A stretch of 64,000 nt of DNA from an uncultured Lachnospiraceae bacterium. GTDB taxonomy: Bacteria > Bacillota > Clostridia > Lachnospirales > Lachnospiraceae. A model generated the notes under the pieces. That model saw nothing but the letters and a program-made list of their open reading frames with translations, was not told the DNA's origin and searched no databases. Below, in pieces: positions 17,245-26,098 of the stretch (positions are counted from its first letter, which is position 1; every line of letters starts with the position of its first letter). The stretch is taken from assembly GCA_910588215.1 (NCBI GenBank), contig CAJUQJ010000019.1, positions 1 to 64,000 of the forward strand, given 5' to 3'. The translations under genes were made by a program, and so were the position numbers.

Positions 17245-19667
17245 ATGAAATCAAGGAAGTCATTGCCAAAATGACGTTGGAAGATAAAATAAAGCTTTGT
17301 TCGGGTGCGAGTTTCTGGGAATCAGAGAGCATGGAACAGTACGGTATTCCCTCCTTTTTCATGTCCGACGGGCCGCATGGCCTGCGGACACAAAAAGGGG
17401 AGTCGGATCATCTTGGAATCAACCAGAGTGAACAATCCACCTGTTTCCCGACAGCGTCCGCCAGTGCGGCGTCATGGAATCCCCAGCTGTTGCGCAGGAT
17501 GGGAGAAGCAATCGGCGAGGAAGCGCTGCACTACGGCGTGGATGTGGTCTTAGGACCGGGCGTGTGCATGAAGCGCAATCCGCTTTGTGGGCGTAATTTT
17601 GAATATTTCAGCGAAGACCCTTATCTGGCGGGCGTGATGGGCACGGAATGGATTCGTGGAGTACAAAGCAAGGGTGTGGGAACCAGTTTGAAACATTATG
17701 CGGCGAACAATCAGGAACAGGACCGCATGATGGGGGACAGCATGGTGGATGAGCGGGCGCTGCGTGAGATTTATCTGTCCGCTTTCGAGATGGCGGTGAA
17801 GGAGAGCCGGCCGGATACCGTGATGTGTTCTTACAACAAGATAAATGGAACTTTTTCCAGTGATAATAAGAAGCTTTTGACTGATATCCTGCGGGATGAG
17901 TGGGGCTTTCAGGGGCTGGTTGTCACAGACTGGGGCGCGATGAATGACCGCATCAAGGCGTTTCAGGCGGGCTGTGACATGGAAATGCCAAGCAGCAACG
18001 GGATGTTTGATGAGGACGCAAAGCGGGCCGTGGCGGAAGGAAATCTGTCGGAGGCTGACATTGACGCCTGTGTGGAACGAATTATAAAGCTGGCGTGGAA
18101 GGCACGGGAAACCCGCAGCGGCATTGCAGACGGATACTCGTTTGACGCGGAGGCACACCATAACCTTGCAAAGGAAATTGCGGCAGAAAGCGCCGTACTA
18201 TTAAAAAATGAGAATACGATATTGCCTTTGGACAAAACGTCCAGAATCGCCCTGTGCGGCGCGATGGCTGAGACGGTCCGCTATCAGGGGGCAGGCTCTT
18301 CCCATATCAATCCGACAAAGCTTTCGAGTCTGCGCGCAGCCATGGAAGCGGCAGGCGGAAATGCTGCGTACTATCCCGCGTATGAACCGGGCGGGGAAAG
18401 GAATGCATATGAGCTGCAGCAGGCAGTTGACGGCGCGAAGAAGGCTGATGTGGCAGTCCTCGTCGTTGGACTTCCGGATTCTTATGAGTCGGAGGGGTAT
18501 GACAGACAGCATATGGCGATGCCGGAAAGCCACTGCGAGTTGGTCAGCGAGATCGCAAAGGTGAATCCGAATGTTGTCGTCGTGCTGATGGGCGGAAGTC
18601 CCGTGGAAATGCCATGGCTTGCGGATGCAAAGGCAGTTCTCAATCTGTATCTTGGTGGACAGGCGGTTGGTGAAGCTGCTGCCAGCTTATTGTACGGTGA
18701 TGCAAACCCCAGTGGGAAACTGGCGGAGACATATCCGGTTTCCTACAAGGACTGTTCCTCATCGGAAACATTTGGAGTAAATCCGAGGCAGGTGGAGTAT
18801 GCGGAGAGCATCTATATTGGTTACCGTTATTATGAAAAAGCAGGGATTCCGGTACAGTTTCCGTTTGGATACGGACTGAGTTATACCCGGTTTACACTTT
18901 CGAATTTCACTGTAAAATCCGACGAAAGCACAGCGGGCACAGATTTTGTATGGAATTCACTTAAGAAAGACGAGAAGCTTGTTGTTTCCTGCAAGGTTAA
19001 AAATACAGGAGACAGGGCGGGTGCAGAAGTTGTGCAGATTTACGTGTCAGACCGGACACCGGATATTTTCAAGGCGGAGAAGGAACTGAAAGGTTTCGGC
19101 AAAGTGTACCTGGAAGCAGGAGAGGAAAAGGAGGTCACGGTCACACTGGACTGGAGAGCCTTCGCGCACTATGATGTGGACACCGGGAATTGGGAAGTGC
19201 TGACGGGCGCGTATCAGATTCTGGCAGGAACTTCCAGCGCGGACATCAGGTTTGTGCAGGATATCAGGGTGCTGGGGACGGTAGATACATTGAAATCCGA
19301 AGGAATACCCGGTTGGTATATCCATCCGTCGGGTAAGCCGAAGGTCTCTGATTTTGAAAAGCTTTACGGACAGGAAATCACGCCTTTTGAACTGGAAAAG
19401 CCGGGAGAGTACACGATGTTAAATACATTGAACGATATGAAAGACAATCCGGTCGTAGAGCAGATTATGGAGGGCATGAAGGGCGGAATCCTGCAAAGCT
19501 GCGGAGGTGATGCGAACAGCTCCGAGTTTCTCTTCACGATAAGCATCGTGTTTAACACACCGCTAATCCGTCTGGTACAGCAGGGCGGAGGAGCGACGCC
19601 GCTTGCGCTGATGCAGGCTGCGGTAGGAGCGGCAAATAATGACCCGGCTGCAAATACTTTTCTATAA
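17241..19667 (+). CDS. Beta-glucosidase-like glycoside hydrolase family 3
   Basis: An 808-residue GH3 enzyme. The N-terminal (beta/alpha)8 domain ends with LVVTDWGAMND, where D230 is the nucleophile; KHYAANNQE and GPGVCMKRNPLCGRNFEYFSEDP are standard subsite motifs. The alpha/beta sandwich domain (about 330-530, MGGSPVEMPW, LYLGGQAVGEAAASLLYGDANPSGKL) and a fibronectin-III-like domain (AGAEVVQIYVSDRTPDIFKAEKELKGFGKVYLEAGEEKEVTV) follow. No signal peptide. Start 17241 is chosen over an in-frame ATG at 17175 because the latter lies in a dispersed repeat shared with bioA. Substrate may be beta-glucoside or beta-xyloside. Last gene of the cluster. Confidence 0.92.
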   Translation: MNEIKEVIAKMTLEDKIKLCSGASFWESESMEQYGIPSFFMSDGPHGLRTQKGESDHLGINQSEQSTCFPTASASAASWNPQLLRRMGEAIGEEALHYGVDVVLGPGVCMKRNPLCGRNFEYFSEDPYLAGVMGTEWIRGVQSKGVGTSLKHYAANNQEQDRMMGDSMVDERALREIYLSAFEMAVKESRPDTVMCSYNKINGTFSSDNKKLLTDILRDEWGFQGLVVTDWGAMNDRIKAFQAGCDMEMPSSNGMFDEDAKRAVAEGNLSEADIDACVERIIKLAWKARETRSGIADGYSFDAEAHHNLAKEIAAESAVLLKNENTILPLDKTSRIALCGAMAETVRYQGAGSSHINPTKLSSLRAAMEAAGGNAAYYPAYEPGGERNAYELQQAVDGAKKADVAVLVVGLPDSYESEGYDRQHMAMPESHCELVSEIAKVNPNVVVVLMGGSPVEMPWLADAKAVLNLYLGGQAVGEAAASLLYGDANPSGKLAETYPVSYKDCSSSETFGVNPRQVEYAESIYIGYRYYEKAGIPVQFPFGYGLSYTRFTLSNFTVKSDESTAGTDFVWNSLKKDEKLVVSCKVKNTGDRAGAEVVQIYVSDRTPDIFKAEKELKGFGKVYLEAGEEKEVTVTLDWRAFAHYDVDTGNWEVLTGAYQILAGTSSADIRFVQDIRVLGTVDTLKSEGIPGWYIHPSGKPKVSDFEKLYGQEITPFELEKPGEYTMLNTLNDMKDNPVVEQIMEGMKGGILQSCGGDANSSEFLFTISIVFNTPLIRLVQQGGGATPLALMQAAVGAANNDPAANTFL

Positions 19668-19671
19668 CATG

Positions 19672-19718
19672 AAATGGCGGATGCAGCGGGCGTATAACCA
19701 CTTGCATCCGTCATTTTT
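19672..19718 (+). terminator. Rho-independent terminator of the glycan cluster
   Basis: ATGGCGGATGCA pairs with TGCATCCGTCAT, followed by TTTT, 5 bases after the GH3 stop. Confidence 0.8.
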
Positions 19719-20120
19719 GAGAGAGAATCTCTTCTATTCGGCAATTCGCAATCTGATTGAAATACTATTCTTTGAGATCTGCTTGTAAGTTAATCTCGGA
19801 ACAACAAAACAAATCATAATAACCAATGCAAAATCAGAACAAGCATTACAGCCGGAACCTTGAATACCAAATAATAAAATTGTCCGCTAAGAAGCTGAAG
19901 GATTAAGTATGTTGCGGGCAACCCTATTCACAAAAGCAGAAGTATGGAAAACACCGCAGTGAAGTGCTATACTAAAGTTGTAACAGAAGTGGCTACACTC
20001 AGTGAACAAAGGAATGCACACCCTGAACCATGATATTTGAGCGGTTTTCTGCGTTGTCCTTATGCCAATGGATGAATAGTCCGGATAGGAGAACAGGAAT
20101 CCGTATACTACTTTTGTGGA
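19719..20120. other. Non-coding stretch
   Basis: AT-rich without a supportable frame, RNA gene or repeat. It separates the glycan cluster terminator from an acetyltransferase relic and may be decayed coding sequence. Confidence 0.4.
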
Positions 20121-20363
20121 GAACCTGTTTTATGCTGAAAATGTCCTGATCGGCCCTAATGTGACGTTGTGTACAACAGGGCATCCGGTCCATCCGAAGC
20201 ACCGGGCAGATAGTATGTATTCCTACCTGTCGCGATTAGCAATAATGTGTGGATCGGTGCAAACGTGATAGCATTCGGTAGTACAGCAGCCGGTATTTCA
20301 CGGATTATAAAGTAGTTTCGGGAAATGGATGAGACATATGGAAAGATAATCTGGAATGAGTAG
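20121..20363 (+). pseudogene. Maltose/galactoside O-acetyltransferase relic
   Basis: Broken left-handed beta-helix gene. One frame reads FYAENVLIGPNVTLCTTGHPVHPKHR; after a frameshift near 20228 another frame reads PVAISNNVWIGANVIAFGS, matching consecutive hexapeptide blocks of the family. The start is missing and the end carries further lesions. It is a different sequence from the intact acetyltransferase domain at 1619. Confidence 0.65.
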
Positions 20364-20383
20364 GAAACAGAGTAGAGGGTGTC

Positions 20384-21691
20384 ATGATCTATATTGTAGA
20401 CAATATATCAAATTATTTAATATATCTTTTTATAATTCATTTTGGATTCAAATTAAATCCCAGAAAAAACAAGGTTTTACTTGGCGCATCGGTTTTGATC
20501 ATGTTGTCTGCCGGGGGCTATAACGTATATTTTGATACAAACTCTCCGATTATCTACATAGTTTGGAGCGTGCTTTCCATATGCTTATTTTTTGAAGATA
20601 GATTGTGCCATCTGTTCATGCTAAGCGCTGCTCTTATGTATTTCACGGGAATCATTGATACATTCAGTGTCATGCTGATACAGGTTGTTTTAATAGGCGG
20701 AGGAGTTGGGGACACGGGTATAACATGGTGGATGGAACCTGCCTATCTGCTCTCTTTTTTGCTGTATCTTCTGATATATTTGCAGCTCTTTAGGAAAAAT
20801 GACGTATATTTGTGCAATATAAAATTCAAGTATAAGTTTGCACTTTTAATACAGGGTAGTATTTTCCAGATGTTCTACAATTTTGTTTTTTCATTTTTTT
20901 ATGAAAATCATGCAATGTATGACATAGATGCCTATGCAGTATTTTTTATCAGCATAACAGGGGTGCTTTATTCCATTTTTCTTACGCTTAACCTTGCTAT
21001 TAAGAATATATTGTCAGACAGGCAGAACAGAGAACTTCAATCTTTTATGTATATGCAAAAGCAGCAGTATGATTACCAGCTGCAGCAGTCGGTAGCTGTA
21101 CGGCGTTTTAAGCATGATTTGGTAAATCATATTGGTGTTGTTAGAGAATTATTAAACGAAAAAAAGATAGAAGAAGCCAAAGAATACATAGATACGATCT
21201 GGAATATTCAGGATGTTTTTGATTTAAAGATTCATACAGGAGATAGTTTTCTCGATATTATTGTTAATTATTATTCATATTTGGCAATAAAGGAAAATAT
21301 AGAGTTTGCTGTTTGGGGAAAGCTGACCGAAAGAATGCCTCTTGAAATGTTTGATATTACTACATTGATGGGAAATATATTGCAAAATGCTTTTGAAGCA
21401 GCGATAAAAGCAGATGTTCCCAGAATACGTGTTGAACTTGTAGAACATAAGGAAGAAATTTTTGTTGTTGTTAGTAACAGTGTAGCCAAAAGAGTTAATA
21501 CAAAAGCAGACTTTTTTATGACATCTAAAGAGGATAAGGAAAATCATGGTTTTGGTCTGAAAAATATTGCTGCAACTGTTGAAAAGTATCACGGTGAATG
21601 CTATATGGAATCTATATTGGAAAATAGAGAAGTATTATTTCAGATCAGTATTGCTATACCAACTGCCAAAGCAGAGGAGATAAAGAAATGA
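20384..21691 (+). CDS. GHKL-family sensor histidine kinase
   Basis: A 435-residue kinase of the AgrC/ComD class. Residues 1-215 contain about six or seven membrane helices. RRFKHDLVNHIGVVREL holds the phospho-acceptor H244; the ATPase domain has GNILQNAFEAAIKA (N box), EEIFVVVSNSV and NHGFGLKNIAATVEKYHGE (G boxes). Such kinases often sense peptides. Its stop overlaps the LytTR regulator start by four bases (ATGA), so the two form a pair. No AgrB/AgrD-like gene is nearby; the lipoprotein two genes downstream may be a target or input. ATG 20384 has only a weak GAGGGTG site. Confidence 0.87.
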   Translation: MIYIVDNISNYLIYLFIIHFGFKLNPRKNKVLLGASVLIMLSAGGYNVYFDTNSPIIYIVWSVLSICLFFEDRLCHLFMLSAALMYFTGIIDTFSVMLIQVVLIGGGVGDTGITWWMEPAYLLSFLLYLLIYLQLFRKNDVYLCNIKFKYKFALLIQGSIFQMFYNFVFSFFYENHAMYDIDAYAVFFISITGVLYSIFLTLNLAIKNILSDRQNRELQSFMYMQKQQYDYQLQQSVAVRRFKHDLVNHIGVVRELLNEKKIEEAKEYIDTIWNIQDVFDLKIHTGDSFLDIIVNYYSYLAIKENIEFAVWGKLTERMPLEMFDITTLMGNILQNAFEAAIKADVPRIRVELVEHKEEIFVVVSNSVAKRVNTKADFFMTSKEDKENHGFGLKNIAATVEKYHGECYMESILENREVLFQISIAIPTAKAEEIKK

Positions 21692-22392
21692 AAATAGGTA
21701 TTGTAGAAGATGAAGCAGTGTGGAGAGATAAGATACAGACTATTATCGAAAAATATTGTAGGGATAAGAATATTTCATCACAAATAAGTTCCTATAAGAG
21801 TGGAAAAGACTTTATGAAAAATGCAGATGCAGATCTGCTATTTTTGGATATCGAACTTGCAGAAGGGGAAGATGGTTTTAAAATAGCGGAACATTTGATG
21901 AATCATGGAAACAAATGTAAGGTTTGCTTTTTAACATCACACACAGAGTTAGCCAGATTAGGTTATAGAGTGAATGCCTTCAGATATATCGATAAAAAGC
22001 ATTTAGAGGAAATAGGTGAGGCAATTGATTTTTTCCTTAAAACAAAAATTCAGGATCGTATCGTATCTTGTAATGATACCGATGGGATTCGCATAAAGAT
22101 AAGTCTGAGTGAACTTCTGCTTATTGAGACAAGTGGAAGAAAACTAAGATATCTCATGCTGGATGGAAGTGAACATTTATGTGAAGGACAGATATCCGAA
22201 GCCGCACGAAACTTATCTCGATTTGGCTTTTTTCAGATACATCGGTCATATATTGTCAATTTAAAATATATTGAAAAGGTAAACAGCCATGAAGTTACGC
22301 TTTGCAACGGATTAAAGGTAGTAATTGGAAGGATTCACTGTAAAGAGTTTAAAAAGGAGTTTTTAAAATGGCGAATGTGGTTTGACGATTGA
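21688..22392 (+). CDS. LytTR-family response regulator
   Basis: A 234-residue regulator. The receiver domain (1-120) has VEDEA near the start and LFLDIEL with phospho-acceptor D54. The LytTR DNA-binding domain (about 135-234) shows IRIKISLSELLLIETSGRKLRYL and FFQIHRSYIVNLKYIEKV. LytTR proteins bind pairs of short direct repeats and often control secreted factors. It is coupled to the upstream GHKL kinase, and the nearest downstream gene, a lipoprotein 110 bases away, is a candidate target. Confidence 0.9.
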   Translation: MKIGIVEDEAVWRDKIQTIIEKYCRDKNISSQISSYKSGKDFMKNADADLLFLDIELAEGEDGFKIAEHLMNHGNKCKVCFLTSHTELARLGYRVNAFRYIDKKHLEEIGEAIDFFLKTKIQDRIVSCNDTDGIRIKISLSELLLIETSGRKLRYLMLDGSEHLCEGQISEAARNLSRFGFFQIHRSYIVNLKYIEKVNSHEVTLCNGLKVVIGRIHCKEFKKEFLKWRMWFDD

Positions 22393-22502
22393 TTTTTGTG
22401 TCGTTTATGCAAAATATGTGTTGTTTATACAGAGAGTATTTTATATGCCTTCTCACTGTGATATAAATATGGTGTTGATCATATTACAGGAGGATAGCAG
22501 AA

Positions 22503-23951
22503 GTGGTACAATGCATTTTTGGAAAATCAGTAATGAAAAAAGTGATAATGAAAAAAGCGGTAATGGCAATGATAATGGGAGCGGCTTTATTAACACTTTC
22601 ATCGTGCGGGCAGGCAAAGAACTTAGAAGATGCGCAAACAAATGTACTGAGCAGCACTGCAGAACCAGATGGCAGCACTGCAGAACCGGGTGGTAGTACT
22701 GCAGAACCAGGTGGCAGCATTGCAGAACCAGACGGCAGTACTGGTGAAGTTCAGAAAATACAAAATGACGATATTGCCAGTCCAGATCTGGCAGAACTGG
22801 AAAACCTGACAGGAGAATATGAATACCTATCGGATTATGGAACCGGCAAGTTAATGATTCAGAAATCATCCGGTGGATATGATATTTCCGACTATGAATC
22901 GGAATCTTCCTATCGCTTTTTAGCTGATTCATCTAATATAGAAACCATAGAAAATAATCGGATATATGTAAAGTACCCCGAACAGGTATTTTCTGACGAT
23001 ACAGTTAACTTTAACTATTATGTTTTAGAATATAGCACAGATGAAATCAGTGTGTATTACGGAGAATCAGGATTTGAAGAGACTCAATTGTTATATTGTG
23101 CTACAAAGAAAATAGAGGCGAGGGCGGACGCATATGAATATGAGGGCGAATATAATAGTTATGATATAAACGAGCCGGCGTTAGAAATAAAGAAAAATGA
23201 TGATGAAACTTATCAGATTCAAATAGATTTATTCAGGCTCTGGGATTTTTATGATGGTGCAGGAAAAATTACGGAAGAAGGATTGGAATTTGCATCAACA
23301 GGTCCTCGTGGAAATGAGGTGAATGGAGTCATAAAATTGGAGGAAGATATCGCAGTCGTAACCATTTTTGGTCAGGAATGGCTTGATTTTGCAGGACTAA
23401 GTGAATACAAATTTTACAAAACCTCAGATATTCCTAACATAGATGATTTATTAGATTCCTTTATCAATGGATTGGCAAACGCAGTTGATTCTGAAGATTC
23501 GGCATCGACATTTTCTATTAGCGATTTAAATATGGATTCTGAGGAAGGGGATGCATATTCTATTGGAGAGAAAGTCGATCTTGACAATGATGGAGAAGAC
23601 GAGCTGATTATTAACGGGCCTTATGGTGGAATATACCTTGATGAGCGTGATGACAAGGTATATGAATTTGCTGCAGGAGAGGGCACTGCTCTCATTCTTT
23701 CTTATACCTATTATAATGGCGCCGTATGGATTATGTACAGCAACAGATCGAGTGCAGGATTTGAATTTTACCATATGGAAAAATTTGAAGGGGCTGATAA
23801 CTTAACTGCGGAGATGAATTTCGGGGAGGAATTTGACCCGGATAACGCAGAAGCTGGAATAAAATATACATTGAATGGAGCCGAAATTTCATATGATGAA
23901 TATTCAGAATTATGCAGCAAAATTTTCGCTGCTGAAGTAAATACAAACTGA
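22503..23951 (+). CDS. Lipoprotein with 7-residue tandem repeats, unknown function
   Basis: A 482-residue lipoprotein (AVMAMIMGAALLTLSSC, lipobox LSSC). Immediately after the anchor are four S-[TI]-A-E-P-[DG]-G repeats acting as a low-complexity stalk. The rest is acidic and Tyr-rich; VDLDNDGEDELIINGPYGGIYLD near residue 360 resembles an FG-GAP-like calcium-binding repeat. GTG 22503 has GGAGG 9 bases upstream; ATG 22533 would give a shorter, more usual signal peptide but lacks a good site. It follows the GHKL/LytTR pair and may be under its control. No family recognised. Confidence 0.75.
   Translation: MVQCIFGKSVMKKVIMKKAVMAMIMGAALLTLSSCGQAKNLEDAQTNVLSSTAEPDGSTAEPGGSTAEPGGSIAEPDGSTGEVQKIQNDDIASPDLAELENLTGEYEYLSDYGTGKLMIQKSSGGYDISDYESESSYRFLADSSNIETIENNRIYVKYPEQVFSDDTVNFNYYVLEYSTDEISVYYGESGFEETQLLYCATKKIEARADAYEYEGEYNSYDINEPALEIKKNDDETYQIQIDLFRLWDFYDGAGKITEEGLEFASTGPRGNEVNGVIKLEEDIAVVTIFGQEWLDFAGLSEYKFYKTSDIPNIDDLLDSFINGLANAVDSEDSASTFSISDLNMDSEEGDAYSIGEKVDLDNDGEDELIINGPYGGIYLDERDDKVYEFAAGEGTALILSYTYYNGAVWIMYSNRSSAGFEFYHMEKFEGADNLTAEMNFGEEFDPDNAEAGIKYTLNGAEISYDEYSELCSKIFAAEVNTN
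22653..22736 (+). repeat. 21-bp in-frame tandem repeat (4 units)
   Basis: Four units of AGCACTGCAGAACCAGATGGC with a few substitutions, encoding STAEPDG-type heptads in the lipoprotein stalk, plus a partial fifth. Copy number is likely to vary between strains by slippage. Confidence 0.85.
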
Positions 23952-24236
23952 AAAAAGATAAGAAAAACGGTAATATATCCTTTTGATCAGTTACGGTCAA
24001 ATTGGTGGATTTTTTTATCCTTTCGATGCGTGGCTGCATTGGAGTAAGTAGTGATGGCATTCCTTGACTGCTTTACACCGCTTATTTACGAACGGTATTG
24101 TAACGCATACCATGGAGCATATATGGGATTCATTACGAGAAGAGGTGTAAAGTCTTTTCGTATAAAAGGAATAGTAAGGGGGATAAAAAACCTGTATATT
24201 GCCAGTCAGTGAACCAGTGTTTTTTGTAAGATTGTC
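23952..24236. other. Intergenic stretch before the MATE gene
   Basis: No gene seen. The last part leads into a MerR-type promoter at 24237. Confidence 0.5.
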
Positions 24237-24267
24237 TTGACTGTACAGTTACTGTACGGTTTATGAT
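24237..24267 (+). promoter_or_regulatory. MerR-type promoter with 19-bp spacer and dyad operator
   Basis: TTGACT (24237-24242) and TATGAT (24262-24267) are separated by 19 bases, the over-long spacing characteristic of MerR-activated promoters. The spacer holds a perfect dyad GTACAGT-T-ACTGTAC (24243-24257). It drives the MATE gene 44 bases downstream. Confidence 0.75.
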
Positions 24268-24311
24268 GCCTGATACAGGAACAAAGCACAAGATGATCGG
24301 AGGAAAAACAT

Positions 24312-25643
24312 ATGGAAAACAAAAATGTATATGAAAAACCTGTAACGCTGAAAAATATTTTGAAATTTGCCGTGCCGACCATTGCCATGACGGTATTTAT
24401 GTCTTTTTATACGATGGTAGACGGCCTGTTTGTATCGAATCTGATCGGTACGGATGCGCTTTCGGCCATCAATCTGACGGCGCCTGTCATCCAGCTTGTG
24501 ACAGCGATCTCTACCATGCTTGCCACCGGAGGGAGCGCGGTGATCATGAAAAAGATGGGAGAGCAGAAAACGGAGGAGGCAAAGCAGGACTTTACCTTTC
24601 TGATTCTGGTCAATGTAGTTGTGGGCATTGTTATGTGTGGGGCCGGATATCTGGCGATGGAGCATATTTTTGCCGGCATGAATCTTTCGGCGGCCGTAGA
24701 AGGATATTGTGTGGAATATTTAAGCCGCTATCTGGTGTTCACCGTGCCGATTCTGCTGATGAACAATTTTACGCTTTATATGATCGCCAGTGAGAAGGCG
24801 ACATTATCCCTGATCTGTTCCGTGACAGGCGGCGTCCTCAATATGGTGCTCGACTATGTGTTCATAGCAGGGTTTTCCATGGGAATCAGCGGTGCGGCGG
24901 TGGCAACTGGGCTGGGATATTCTGTGACGGCAGTTGCCGGTCTGCTTGTTTTCAGCCGCAAAAAGAACTTGCTTCATTTTAAGAAACCGGTATGCCGGTT
25001 CAAGATTCTTGCCGGTGCGGCCACAAACGGATGTTCGGAGATGGCTACTGCGCTTGTCACCGGGATCATCACGATGATGTTTAACTGGACGATGCTTCAT
25101 TATGTCGGGGAGGACGGGGTTGCGGCTGTCACCATCATCATGTATGTGCTGATGTTTGCCAGCTCCCTTTATACGGGATATTCCTATGGTGTGGCGCCCA
25201 TGCTGAGTTATTATTATGGGGAACAAAACCATGAAAAGCTGAAAAAGCTGGTTGCCATGAGCCTGAAAGTGATCGCATCTATCTGTCTGGTCACAGTTGC
25301 CGCCTCCTTTATGCTGACAAGGCCGCTGGTATCGGTATTTGCCCGGCCGGACAATCCGGTGTACGAATTGGCGATAACGGGGAACAGAATCTGTACGGTG
25401 GCGCTTTTCTTTATCGGATTTAATATTTTTGCCAGCGGGATGTTTACCGCATTGTCCAACGGGATCGTTTCGGCCGTGCTGGCATTTTCCAGATCGTTTG
25501 TATTTATGCTGATCACCATGATCGTGCTTCCGCTGCTCCTTGGTGTGAACGGTATCTGGCTGGCGACCCCGGTGGCGGAGCTGATGGCGCTTATACTGTC
25601 TGCGTTCATGTTCCTGAAATATAGAAAAAGGTATGGATATTAA
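24312..25643 (+). CDS. MATE-family multidrug/Na+ antiporter
   Basis: A 443-residue membrane protein with 12 predicted helices in two MATE repeats; helix 1 region FAVPTIAMTVFMSFYTMVDGLFVSNLIG and the second-half start LVTGIITMMFNWTMLHYVGEDGVAAVTII are typical. MATE pumps export cationic drugs or metabolites using Na+ or H+ gradients. GGAGG lies 8 bases before ATG 24312. Unlike the relic at 7354 this copy is full length. It is transcribed from a MerR-type promoter, implying induction by a compound bound by a MerR regulator; the only MerR gene in the window is at 29005 on the other strand. Confidence 0.92.
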   Translation: MENKNVYEKPVTLKNILKFAVPTIAMTVFMSFYTMVDGLFVSNLIGTDALSAINLTAPVIQLVTAISTMLATGGSAVIMKKMGEQKTEEAKQDFTFLILVNVVVGIVMCGAGYLAMEHIFAGMNLSAAVEGYCVEYLSRYLVFTVPILLMNNFTLYMIASEKATLSLICSVTGGVLNMVLDYVFIAGFSMGISGAAVATGLGYSVTAVAGLLVFSRKKNLLHFKKPVCRFKILAGAATNGCSEMATALVTGIITMMFNWTMLHYVGEDGVAAVTIIMYVLMFASSLYTGYSYGVAPMLSYYYGEQNHEKLKKLVAMSLKVIASICLVTVAASFMLTRPLVSVFARPDNPVYELAITGNRICTVALFFIGFNIFASGMFTALSNGIVSAVLAFSRSFVFMLITMIVLPLLLGVNGIWLATPVAELMALILSAFMFLKYRKRYGY

Positions 25644-25708
25644 GCAAAAGCAAGAGCAAAAGGAAGCCTGTTATGGGCACAAGTGTGGTAAGCAGAGATT
25701 TCCATTCT

Positions 25709-25814
25709 CCGGCCGATAACTTTACGGTTTCAGGCATCCAGCCTCTCGCCGAAGGCGACTTGGAATGGGCTGGATGCGTTACAGTTTGCGGCCGGTTAGG
25801 CCGTCAACTGTAAC
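25709..25814 (+). repeat. Nested, mutually exclusive hairpins (structured element)
   Basis: Structure 1: CCGGCCG (25709-25715) with CGGCCGG (25789-25795), inner GCATCCAGCC (25734-25743) with GGCTGGATGC (25768-25777), and apex CGCC-GAA-GGCG. Structure 2: GTTACAGTT (25778-25786) with AACTGTAAC (25806-25814), extended by GGCC/GGCC. Both structures use 25789-25795 so they cannot coexist. No T-run follows. Confidence 0.6.
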
Positions 25815-25831
25815 AGCTGTGCCTATGCGCT

Positions 25832-25921
25832 GTATGCCAACAGGGCAAAACCGGATGCAGAAGAGCTGAGAGAGTTGTATAATGCTATCAGATATTACCC
25901 ACAGTTGCAGAATGCACAGTA
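25832..25921 (+). pseudogene. Short coding relic, unidentified
   Basis: An open stretch without a start codon reads ALYANRAKPDAEELRELYNA, then IRYYPQLQNAQ and stop. The composition looks protein-like, but I do not recognise the family. The rest of 25644-26098 shows no gene. Confidence 0.3.
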
Positions 25922-26098
25922 AAAGACTGTTGTGGAATAAGCGGAGATGAAAAATGCTTTTATCATCTAAATACGGTAAATGGATTCCATAGTTATATCA
26001 AACAGAGGTATCATTTTTACCGCGGAGTGGCAACCAAATAATTAAACAGATATAGTGCCTTGTTTGCATCAGCATATAGGAAGACAGGAGCTTGCGAA

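Noticed and set aside
25778..25814. Integron attC-like site
   Set aside because: Contains GTTA and TAAC boxes, but the arrangement does not match attC core sites and there is no cassette or integrase.
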